A stretch of 64,000 nucleotides of DNA from Rhodococcus sp. SGAir0479 (GTDB taxonomy: Bacteria > Actinomycetota > Actinomycetes > Mycobacteriales > Mycobacteriaceae), in NCBI RefSeq assembly GCF_005484805.1, contig NZ_CP039432.1, positions 4,650,001 to 4,714,000 of the forward strand, given 5' to 3'. How positions within the stretch are numbered: the stretch's first letter is position 1; each line of letters opens with the position of its first letter. The notes under the pieces are model-generated. The model saw only the letters and a program-made list of their open reading frames with translations, ran no database searches and had not been told where the DNA came from. Below are positions 16,819 through 25,637 of the stretch, one piece after another. The position numbers and the translations under genes were made by a program.

Positions 16819-17678
16819 CCGACGACCCGTTCGTCGCTCACCGCAGCCTGCTCTTCACCGTCGCCTACGAAATGCTCGGATCGGCGGCGGACGCGGAGGA
16901 CGTGGTGCAGGAGACGTGGCTGCGGTGGGCGGACGTCGACCGGACCGGGATCCGCGACCCGCGCGCCTACCTGGTCCGGATCGTCACCCGGCAGGCGCTC
17001 AACCGGCTCCGGTCGCTGTCGCGGCGCCGGGAGGAATACGTGGGGGAGTGGCTTCCCGAACCGCTGCTCACCGCCCCCGACGTCGCCGACGACGTCGAGC
17101 TCGCCGAGAACGTCTCGATCGCGATGCTGACCGTGCTCGAGACGCTCGGCCCGGTGGAGCGGGCCGTGTTCGTGCTGCACGAGGTGTTCCGGACGCCGTA
17201 CGCCGAGATCGCGGAGACCGTGGGCCGGACGGCTTCGGCGGTCCGGCAGATCGCCCACCGGGCTCGGGAGCACGTCGACGCGCGCCGCCCGCGGATGCAG
17301 GTCGACCGGCACCAGCAGGAGGCGGCGGTCGCGAAGTTCCGGGCCGCCGTGTCGACCGGCGACGTGCAGGCGCTCGTCGAGGTGCTCGCCCCGGATGTGG
17401 TGGTGATCGCCGACGGCGGTGGCATCGCGACCGCGGTCCGCAAGCCTCTCGTCGGGGCCGAACGCGTCGCGAAGTTCCTGGCTCGGGCCGCGACGATGCC
17501 GGACTTCGCGGCGACGACGGCCTGGTACAACGGCATGCTGGGGCTGCGGTTCGACGTCGGCGGGGAGGTCACCGCCCTGAGCCTGGCCGTCGACGGCGCC
17601 CGGATCACCCGCGTCTACGCCGTCCGGAACCCGCACAAGCTCGGTTCCCTGGCGTCGACCGCGCAGCTGCGGCGGTGA
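16815..17678 (+). CDS. ECF41-family sigma factor with SnoaL-like C-terminal extension
   Basis: This 287-residue extracytoplasmic-function sigma factor has region 2 (HRSLLFTVAYEMLGSAADAEDVVQETWLRW), region 4 (FRTPYAEIAETVGRTASAVRQIAHRARE) and a ~110-residue SnoaL-like domain replacing a classical anti-sigma factor. All three ECF41 hallmarks are present: WLPEP in the linker, DGGG in the extension and NPHKL (usually NPDKL) near the C-terminus. The extension both inhibits and assists the sigma factor. It overlaps the AhpD-like gene by 4 nt. Triggers of ECF41 factors are mostly unknown. Confidence 0.93.
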   Translation: MTDDPFVAHRSLLFTVAYEMLGSAADAEDVVQETWLRWADVDRTGIRDPRAYLVRIVTRQALNRLRSLSRRREEYVGEWLPEPLLTAPDVADDVELAENVSIAMLTVLETLGPVERAVFVLHEVFRTPYAEIAETVGRTASAVRQIAHRAREHVDARRPRMQVDRHQQEAAVAKFRAAVSTGDVQALVEVLAPDVVVIADGGGIATAVRKPLVGAERVAKFLARAATMPDFAATTAWYNGMLGLRFDVGGEVTALSLAVDGARITRVYAVRNPHKLGSLASTAQLRR

Positions 17679-17943
17679 TGTTCGCTTCAGGCGTACAGCG
17701 GGCGGGAAACGTTTCGGCGACCTGCGGCGTTGTTGTCTTTGTGCAGGTCGGCTCCGCGCGTTCGACGGGTGGAGGAGCGGCGTGCCGGAGGGTCGCCCAC
17801 TAGAGTGTGAAGTGGGGTCGTGGAACCTTCGGTTCCGGAGGCCGTCAGCCTGTTGTACCGGAGCGAGACGCGGCGGAAGGGCGCGGGGCAGCGTGACACG
17901 CGAGGCCTCGGTCCCGGACCGCCGGAAAATGTGAGGGAGAGCG
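17679..17943 (+). promoter_or_regulatory. Upstream region of clpC1
   Basis: The 265-bp gap holds a -10-like TAGAGT at 17801-17806, about 140 nt before the ATG, and short inverted repeats around GGAACCTTCGGTTCC (17820s). A GGCGACCTGCGGCG stretch near 17720 is only loosely like a ClgR site. The GTGAGGGAGAG before ATG 17944 is the ribosome site. Confidence 0.4.
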
Positions 17944-20496
<2,553 letters not shown>

Positions 20497-20508
20497 GTTC
20501 CACACGAG

Positions 20509-20544
20509 ACGACGCCCCGCGAGCACACGCTCGCGGGGCGTCGT
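20509..20544 (+). terminator. Terminator between convergent clpC1 and kinase gene
   Basis: A perfect 16-bp stem (ACGACGCCCCGCGAGC and complement) with the loop ACAC lies 12 nt after the clpC1 stop. It can serve both converging genes. Confidence 0.8.
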
Positions 20545-20563
20545 CGTGTGCGGGCACCCGGTG

Positions 20564-21208
20564 TCAGCCACCCGGCGACGGGAGCGCGCGGACCGCACAG
20601 GCCCGCCCGTCCGGCTCGGCGTCCGCGGTCACCGTGACGTGCGCGGCGCGGCGGGTCCGGTCGGTGCCGAACAGCGCGGCCTCCTGCCGCGCCCAGCGGT
20701 GCCAGTGCGGCCGGAACATCTCTCCGTCCCGTCGCATCGCCCGATGCATCCGTTCGTCGGGGTCGGCGTCGACGAACACCCGGACCGCGTAGTACTCGCG
20801 GGCCGTCCCGCACGTCGCGCCCGCCCCCTCGACGATCAGGTAGCGGTGCCGACGGACGGCGCGCCACTCCGCGTGGGTGCCGCGGTGCCAGTCGTAGCGG
20901 CGGTAGCGCGGGATCCGCCCGTGCCGGGCAGGATGGAGGACGCCCTGCACCAGTCGCGGAATCGCGGCCGCCAGTCCGTCCCAACCGGGATACAGGTCGT
21001 CCATGCGCACGACGGGCGCGTCGTCCAGTGCCGCGGACAGCTGATCGGCCAGTGTCGACTTCCCGCTGCCCGACGGGCCGTCGATGCCGACGAGGACCGG
21101 CCCGCGTCGTGGGCGCCGACCCCGCCGCCGATACGCGGCCCGGGCCAGTGCGGCGGCCCGGCCCGCGCCCTCGGCGAGCGCCGGAAGCAGCTGATCGTCG
21201 TCGGTCAT
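20564..21208 (-). CDS. P-loop kinase, uridine kinase-like
   Basis: This 214-residue protein has a Walker A motif in VLVGIDGPSGSGKSTLADQL and the fold pattern of the uridine/pantothenate kinase group (VVRMDDLYPGW, YDWHRGTHAEWR, LIVEGAGA). The DDLYPGW segment corresponds to the substrate-side Asp in nucleoside kinases. The substrate is not determinable. ATG 21208 was chosen over GTG 21217 because a -10 TAACGT sits 7 nt upstream, predicting a leaderless message starting at this ATG. Confidence 0.75.
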   Translation of the reverse strand: MTDDDQLLPALAEGAGRAAALARAAYRRRGRRPRRGPVLVGIDGPSGSGKSTLADQLSAALDDAPVVRMDDLYPGWDGLAAAIPRLVQGVLHPARHGRIPRYRRYDWHRGTHAEWRAVRRHRYLIVEGAGATCGTAREYYAVRVFVDADPDERMHRAMRRDGEMFRPHWHRWARQEAALFGTDRTRRAAHVTVTADAEPDGRACAVRALPSPGG

Positions 21209-21215
21209 GGTCAGC

Positions 21216-21221
21216 ACGTTA
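21216..21221 (-). promoter_or_regulatory. -10 element, leaderless kinase transcript
   Basis: On the minus strand TAACGT is 7 nt upstream of ATG 21208 and overlaps the stop codon of the upstream YrhK-like gene. Confidence 0.45.
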
Positions 21222-21845
21222 TGCCAGCCGAGGCGTCGGGGGCTTCATTGTCAGCGCCGCGATCAGGAAACACAGCGCCCCCACCAGTGTGCCGAGATCT
21301 GCGGCCGCGGCGTTCTCCGGGCGATGTGTGTCGGGCACGACCAGCGCGCCGCCCGCCGAGACGCCGAACGCCACCGACCCGATCGTGTTGAGCCACGTGC
21401 TGGTCCAGTTGCGGGCGTGGGGGTCCCACAGTCCGTCGACGTCGGTGGTGGCGACGACGGCGAGGGCGCTCGCCACGAGGAAGCACGCCGATCCGAACAC
21501 GTCGGGTTGCCAGACGAATTCGCGGTGCTCCCCGAGGGACAGGTCGCGAACGAGCGCCGCCCCGGTGCTGACGTTGAACAGCAGCGTGCCGACGAACTGT
21601 GCGAGAGCCGACCACCAGTCGTAGCGGTCCACGACGGTCGTCGCGGTGCCGGGAACCGTGCGTCCGGTCAGGCGCAGTTGGACGAAGGCGGCGCCGGTGA
21701 AGAACAGTGACCCCACGAAGTAGGTGAGGTTGCCGGTCTCACTACCCACGGCCGACGCGTACCCGGGGCACGCGCCCAGCGCGAACAGGGCCGACCCGAT
21801 CACGAAACCGAGCGACTCCCGCCGTGGCCCGAGCTTCTGCCCCAT
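21219..21845 (-). CDS. YrhK-like domain membrane protein
   Basis: This 208-residue membrane protein has about five helices. The segments SLGFVIGSALFALGACPGYA and GNLTYFVGSLFFTGAAFVQLRL form one YrhK-like pair, and WLNTIGSVAFGVSAGGALVV with LGTLVGALCFLIAAL forms a second. YrhK proteins have no known function. It starts at ATG 21845 without a ribosome site but with a TATCGT -10 8 nt upstream. It is divergent from the OsmC gene. Confidence 0.72.
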   Translation of the reverse strand: MGQKLGPRRESLGFVIGSALFALGACPGYASAVGSETGNLTYFVGSLFFTGAAFVQLRLTGRTVPGTATTVVDRYDWWSALAQFVGTLLFNVSTGAALVRDLSLGEHREFVWQPDVFGSACFLVASALAVVATTDVDGLWDPHARNWTSTWLNTIGSVAFGVSAGGALVVPDTHRPENAAAADLGTLVGALCFLIAALTMKPPTPRLA

Positions 21846-21853
21846 GCGACCCC

Positions 21854-21859
21854 ACGATA
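21854..21859 (-). promoter_or_regulatory. -10 element, leaderless YrhK-like transcript
   Basis: On the minus strand TATCGT is 8 nt before ATG 21845, within the 65-bp divergent region shared with the OsmC gene. Confidence 0.4.
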
Positions 21860-21910
21860 GGGGGTAGTTTTCGAGAAGGACGTAGACCGATCGACATGGA
21901 GGATCTGCAC

Positions 21911-22345
21911 ATGCCTACCCGCACTGCGCGCACCGCCTGGAACGGAACACTCGAAAAGGGTTCGGGGCAGGTGGAACTCACGAGCTCGGGCGTCGGTACG
22001 TTCGAGGTGTCGTTTCCCAGGCGGGCCGCCGAGGATGCCGGCGGGACCACCAGCCCCGAGGAACTGATCGCCGCAGCGCACTCGTCCTGCTATGCGATGC
22101 AGTTGTCCGCACTGATCGCCGAGGCGGGCGGAACCCCGCAGAGTCTCGAGATCCGGGCCGACGTCTCGCTGGGTCCGGACGATCCGGGGTTCAAACTCAC
22201 CGGGATCGTGCTCACGGTCCGGGGCGAGGTCGACGGCCTGGACGCCGCGGGGTTCGCCCGTGCCGCCCAGGCCGCCAAGGAGTCCTGCCCGGTGAGCAAG
22301 GCTCTGACCGGCGTCGCGATCACGCTCGACGCCGCGCTCGAGTAG
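21911..22345 (+). CDS. OsmC-family peroxiredoxin
   Basis: This 144-residue OsmC/Ohr-fold protein has the two redox cysteines in AAAHSSCYAMQLS and AAKESCPVSKAL, and the N-terminal TARTAWNGTLEKGSG strand region. OsmC proteins reduce organic hydroperoxides using lipoyl or thiol donors in the cytoplasm. ATG 21911 is supported by GGAGG 8 nt upstream; ATG 21896 overlaps that ribosome site and is rejected. No OhrR-type regulator is adjacent. Confidence 0.93.
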   Translation: MPTRTARTAWNGTLEKGSGQVELTSSGVGTFEVSFPRRAAEDAGGTTSPEELIAAAHSSCYAMQLSALIAEAGGTPQSLEIRADVSLGPDDPGFKLTGIVLTVRGEVDGLDAAGFARAAQAAKESCPVSKALTGVAITLDAALE

Positions 22346-22393
22346 CCCCTGTGCTGAGCGCTCGAACGTGGTTGAGGCGAAGCGTCTTCCGCG

Positions 22394-22726
22394 TCAGCTG
22401 CGTTCGAGCCTCGCCCGGACCTGTTCCATCTTCGCGCGCAGTTCGTCCTGACTGACCAGGCCGCGATCGAGGAACGTGTGCGCGGTGGTCACGGCCGACC
22501 GCGAGTACACCGGGAAGTCCCGGTAGATCGTCTCGCCCAGTTCGTCCTCGGTGTGGCGCCGTTCGAGGTTGTCCCAGGCGCCGCGCAACGACAGGCATTC
22601 GCACGTGGCCTGCATCGCCGATTCCCACGGGTCCGGTTTCCGGTCGACCTCCTCGAGGTCTCCGGCCCTGGTCGCGTCCGGGGGCAGCGTCCGGAGGATG
22701 ACCTCGTAGCCCTGCGTGGCCGTCAT
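22394..22726 (-). CDS. Nitrile hydratase/thiocyanate hydrolase activator-like protein
   Basis: This 110-residue protein resembles the N-terminal beta domain of the enzyme family: ATCECLSLRGAWDNLERRHTEDELGETIYRDFPVYSRSAV parallels the upstream beta gene (TCECLAWRGSW, DLGETQYFGLPYYARW). Cobalt nitrile hydratases and thiocyanate hydrolase need a small beta-like activator (P14K/P15K type) to insert cobalt, and the last gene of such operons is usually this one. ATG 22726 overlaps the alpha/gamma stop as ATGA. It could alternatively be a second structural subunit. Confidence 0.7.
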   Translation of the reverse strand: MTATQGYEVILRTLPPDATRAGDLEEVDRKPDPWESAMQATCECLSLRGAWDNLERRHTEDELGETIYRDFPVYSRSAVTTAHTFLDRGLVSQDELRAKMEQVRARLERS

Positions 22727-23421
22727 TTCGCGCTCCCCGCCGTCGGCGCCTCCGACGCGTCCCAATCGGCGGACGGCAGCGCCACGCCGATCATGGTGTC
22801 CCGGGTGACGATCTTCGCCAGTTGTTCCTCGGACCATCCCTCCGTCCCCTCGGGACGCATGGGCATGACCATGAACCGCGATTTCTGATTGGAATCGTGA
22901 ACGCGCACTTCGACGTCGGACGGGAAGTGCAGGCCGAACTCGGCGAGTACCTCGCGGGGCCGGCGCACCATCCGCCGCCGGTAGTTGGGCGTGCGGTACC
23001 AGTCCGGGGACATGCCGAGCACGGGACGCGGATAGCACGAGCACAGCGTGCACACGATCACGTTGTGCACCTGCGGGGTGTTCTCCAGGACGTAGAAGTA
23101 GGTGTAGTCGCTGGGGGTGCCGGTGCCCGTCGGATCCCGCCAGTCGATGCCGACCTCCTGGCACGTCTCGGTGCCGTTCTCGAGGAGTCGTTTCTTGAAC
23201 TCGGGGTCGGTCCAGGCCTTGGCCACCAGTTTGGATCCGCCGGACGGGCCGATCGACTCGGCCCATTCGGAGAAGCGGCGGTGGTCCTCGGCGGAGAACA
23301 GGCCCTTCTCGATGGCGAGTTCGCGCAGCGCGAGTTCGAGCACCTCGAACTCGCTGATCTCGTCGGAGGCCTCGATGGGGGCGTGCTGTTTGCTGTCCGA
23401 GTGGACGTGGGGTTCGCTCAC
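22723..23421 (-). CDS. Cobalt-site subunit of thiocyanate hydrolase / nitrile hydratase
   Basis: This 232-residue subunit contains the metal-claw motif VCTLCSCYPRP with Cys124, Cys127 and Cys129, the ligands that bind non-corrin Co(III) after oxidation of two of them. Thr between the first two Cys indicates a cobalt rather than an iron enzyme. CSCYPRP, followed by LGMSPDWYRTPNYRRR, resembles the gamma subunit of Thiobacillus thioparus thiocyanate hydrolase more than nitrile hydratases, which usually have CSCTPWP. The split beta genes upstream agree. Thiocyanate hydrolase makes carbonyl sulfide and ammonia from SCN-. GTG 23421 has AGGAAAGG upstream. Confidence 0.85.
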   Translation of the reverse strand: MSEPHVHSDSKQHAPIEASDEISEFEVLELALRELAIEKGLFSAEDHRRFSEWAESIGPSGGSKLVAKAWTDPEFKKRLLENGTETCQEVGIDWRDPTGTGTPSDYTYFYVLENTPQVHNVIVCTLCSCYPRPVLGMSPDWYRTPNYRRRMVRRPREVLAEFGLHFPSDVEVRVHDSNQKSRFMVMPMRPEGTEGWSEEQLAKIVTRDTMIGVALPSADWDASEAPTAGSAK

Positions 23422-23437
23422 TTGCCTGTCACCTTTC

Positions 23438-23728
23438 CTACTCTGCCGCGCGGAGCCAGCCTTCGGCGCATTCGGTTTCGAGGGTGTCGACGTCGTAGCC
23501 GGTGTAGCGAGGCCACAGGTCGGTCTGTTTGAACGAGACGACGTAGAAGGGTTCCTTGCGGCCGGTCTCGAGCTTGTCGTAGGCCTCGTCCTCGGGTATC
23601 ACCCAGTCGGGGCGCAACGCCACCACGGTCCCGGACTGATTACGCACGTAAGCCTGTGTGCGCGTGTGGAAGATGCTGCTCTCGTCCCGGACGACCACCC
23701 GGTCACCGACCTTGAACTTCCCGGTCAT
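23438..23728 (-). CDS. Beta C-domain-like subunit (thiocyanate hydrolase alpha type)
   Basis: This 96-residue SH3-like barrel equals the C-terminal half of nitrile hydratase beta: FKVGDRVVVRDE, HTRTQAYVRNQSGTVVAL and PFYVVSFKQTDLWPRY. The Arg in the YVR motif is the conserved residue that contacts the oxidised cysteine claw in the partner subunit. In thiocyanate hydrolase this domain is a separate alpha subunit, as here. ATG 23728 overlaps the preceding gene as ATGA. It is shorter than the 126-residue Thiobacillus alpha subunit. Confidence 0.82.
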   Translation of the reverse strand: MTGKFKVGDRVVVRDESSIFHTRTQAYVRNQSGTVVALRPDWVIPEDEAYDKLETGRKEPFYVVSFKQTDLWPRYTGYDVDTLETECAEGWLRAAE

Positions 23729-24159
23729 TTCCGTTCCTCCTGGAGACGTGAGCGCACCTCGTCGATCTTCGCGGTGAGCTCGCTGAGCGGGATGAGGCCC
23801 TTGTCGACCATCACCCGAGCGGCCACGGTGACCCATCGTGCGTAGTAGGGGAGGCCGAAGTACTGGGTCTCACCGAGGTCGACCTCGGCCCGTCGGCGCA
23901 TCTCCGCGTTCCACGAGCCGCGCCACGCGAGGCACTCGCACGTGACGTACGTGTTCATCTCCCAGGCCTCCTCCTCCTTCTCGAGGTACTCGACCGGGAG
24001 GGCGGGCTGCCCACCGACGTCGTGGAGGACGTGCCTGAGGACGTCGTACTGGGCGTTGCTGATGGTGTACGGCGAGTCCTGGACGTCGTGCACTGCTGGC
24101 GTGATCTTCGCGAGGCCGTCGGTGAGAGCTTGGAACCGAGCCTGATTCGTGGTGGTCAT
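23725..24159 (-). CDS. Beta N-domain-like subunit (thiocyanate hydrolase beta type)
   Basis: This 144-residue, mostly helical subunit equals the N-terminal half of nitrile hydratase beta. Recognisable parts are YTISNAQYDVLRHVL, the TCECLAWRGSW segment, DLGETQYFGLPYYARWVTVAARVMVDKGLI and a C-terminal helix ELTAKIDEVRSRL. Gene order beta, alpha, gamma, activator matches the scnBAC layout. GGGAG precedes ATG 24159. Only 67 nt separate it from the cbtA stop, suggesting one operon with the cobalt transporter. Confidence 0.8.
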   Translation of the reverse strand: MTTTNQARFQALTDGLAKITPAVHDVQDSPYTISNAQYDVLRHVLHDVGGQPALPVEYLEKEEEAWEMNTYVTCECLAWRGSWNAEMRRRAEVDLGETQYFGLPYYARWVTVAARVMVDKGLIPLSELTAKIDEVRSRLQEERK

Positions 24160-24226
24160 GGAGGTCTCCCTTCCATGGAGGTTCACTGGTTGCCGGTGTT
24201 CTTCCGAAAGGTCGTCCGATTCCCTC

Positions 24227-25045
24227 CTACGGTCGCGTGGTACGCGGCGCGGGCGCTTCGTGGCGACCCGCGCCCGTCTGGGTGAGCGGCACCCGCTGTG
24301 CCCGTTCGGTGAGGAACGCGAACGCCATCCCGAGCACGAGCCACAGCGTCGCCTGCGTGGCCAGCGACGACACCCGGAACTCCCACAGCAGCGTCGCGGG
24401 GAAGGTATCGCCCACCTCGTCCACGGGTGGCAACAGCAGATACCCGACCGCCACGATCGCGACGAAGGTGACGACGCCGGCGGCCAATCGAACCGTCCGG
24501 TATCGCTGTCCGGCAAGAGATCTGAACACCCACGCCGCTGCCGTCACGGCGGCGAGTCCGAGAATCAGCGCGGCGAGCCAGAGCAGCGTCCGCTGGTCGA
24601 TCGTGTCCGGGTCGCCCACCGCGGGGGGATTGGCCGGGTACTTGAAGAACGGCACGGCCTCGACCGCCAGCCATCCGGCAGCCGCGAGCGCGAGCCCGAG
24701 CGCCGTGCCCGGTACGGCCGTGACACGGCGGAGGAAGTGCGCGGCCACGCCGAAGATGGCTCCGACGGCCGTACCTGCGAGTGCGGTCGCGAGGAACAGG
24801 CCCGCGCGTTGACCGTCGCGGCTCACGAGCGGTTCGTCGCCGTCCGCGTGGGAGTGTGCGGGCGTCGCGCCGTCGTGGCCGTGTTCGGCCGCCTCTGTGG
24901 CCGGCGCCGATTCCTCGATCGAGATGGCCGCCGCGACGTGTGGTTCTCCGAGGGTGAAGGCGACCGCGCCGGCCAGCAGGCCGGCGATCAGCCCGGCGAG
25001 GAGACCGCGCACCACCAGATTCGCGAGGGTTCCGGTCAGTGGCAC
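24227..25045 (-). CDS. cbtA: CbtA, cobalt transporter subunit (copy 1)
   Basis: This 272-residue membrane protein has about six helices (LVVRGLLAGLIAGLLAGAVAFTLGEPHV onward). A His/Asp/Glu-rich loop (EHGHDGATPAHSHADGDE, about residues 54-71) may bind the metal, and the family motif KYPANPPAVGDPDTIDQRT is present. CbtA with CbtB forms a predicted cobalt importer, named for control by cobalamin riboswitches. GTG 25045 lies 10 nt inside cbtB. Placing it just upstream of a cobalt enzyme operon supports cobalt supply for that enzyme. Confidence 0.9.
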   Translation of the reverse strand: MPLTGTLANLVVRGLLAGLIAGLLAGAVAFTLGEPHVAAAISIEESAPATEAAEHGHDGATPAHSHADGDEPLVSRDGQRAGLFLATALAGTAVGAIFGVAAHFLRRVTAVPGTALGLALAAAGWLAVEAVPFFKYPANPPAVGDPDTIDQRTLLWLAALILGLAAVTAAAWVFRSLAGQRYRTVRLAAGVVTFVAIVAVGYLLLPPVDEVGDTFPATLLWEFRVSSLATQATLWLVLGMAFAFLTERAQRVPLTQTGAGRHEAPAPRTTRP

Positions 25046-25230
25046 GGGAGCCCCAGCAGGTGTCGGCCGTCATGCATCAGTTCGTGCATGTACATGCCGG
25101 TGCGGGAGACGGCGCCCTGGTCGAAGCCGACCAGGTAGAGGGTGAGCAGAGCAAGGAGTACCGCGCCGACCGCGATCAGCACGGCGCCGGCGGAATCGAT
25201 TGCCCGGCTGGGACTGTGGGCGAGTGTCAT
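25036..25230 (-). CDS. cbtB: CbtB, cobalt transporter small subunit (copy 1)
   Basis: This 64-residue protein has a single transmembrane helix (AVLIAVGAVLLALLTLYLVG) and the CbtB C-terminal metal motif GMYMHELMHDGRHLLGLPCH, rich in His, Met and Cys. AGGAGG lies 5 nt before ATG 25230. It is almost identical in its C-terminal half to the second copy at 28913-29107. Confidence 0.9.
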   Translation of the reverse strand: MTLAHSPSRAIDSAGAVLIAVGAVLLALLTLYLVGFDQGAVSRTGMYMHELMHDGRHLLGLPCH

Positions 25231-25264
25231 GGTTCCTCCTGGGAGGCGCACGAACGTCCGGACC

Positions 25265-25390
25265 GGAGGCGGAGTACGCGCCACGGTCTCGGACTCGGGC
25301 GGCGAAGGGGTCGGACGGCTTCTGTCCTGTCACCCGGCGAGCGACCCGCTCACCGTCGACCGGAAGGCAGCACCGACGCTACTCGGGCGG
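25265..25390 (-). promoter_or_regulatory. Weak cobalamin-riboswitch-like segment before cbtB copy 1
   Basis: Read on the minus strand, GGTGCTGCCTTCCGG and, about 85 nt later, GAGTCCGAGACC resemble the GGTGC-TCCGG and B12-box parts of cobalamin riboswitches. The GCCACTG core, clear in copy 2, is not recognisable. It may be a diverged element or chance similarity. Confidence 0.25.
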
Positions 25391-25576
25391 TGCCGTGGCA
25401 TCGGCGCGATTGTGGCCTTCACACAACGGCGAGGATCCAGACGTCGGGTTCGCTCCCTTCCGGCGGGCGCGGCCGGGATCCGGCCTTCCGCGGCCGCACA
25501 AGCTCGGTCGTTCGCGCAGGTCGCAGACCGTTCTTCGGACAGGGACTCGCATAAGTAACGGGACCGTGATACATCT

Positions 25577-25592
25577 GGTGACCTAGATCACA
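25577..25592 (+). promoter_or_regulatory. CRP/GlxR-like operator
   Basis: GGTGACCTAGATCACA fits the actinobacterial CRP/GlxR consensus TGTGANNTANNTCACA at all fixed positions except the first. It ends 45 nt before the ATG of the adenylate-forming enzyme, so it could activate or repress that gene in response to cAMP. Confidence 0.6.
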
Positions 25593-25637
25593 CTTTTGCG
25601 ACGGTCGGGGCGTCGGATCTCAGAAGGGACCAGGCAT

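Larger units (their letters stand above)
25231..25637. other. 407-bp divergent regulatory region
   Basis: This interval separates the leftward cbtBA-enzyme operon from the rightward adenylate-forming gene. It contains a CRP/GlxR-like palindrome at 25577-25592 and, on the minus strand, a weak cobalamin-element-like segment. No open frame in it has a plausible start, ribosome site and length for a gene. Confidence 0.55.

Noticed and set aside
25265-25390. A full cobalamin riboswitch upstream of cbtB copy 1
   Set aside because: Without the GCCACTG core only fragments match, so it is listed at low confidence and not claimed as a riboswitch.
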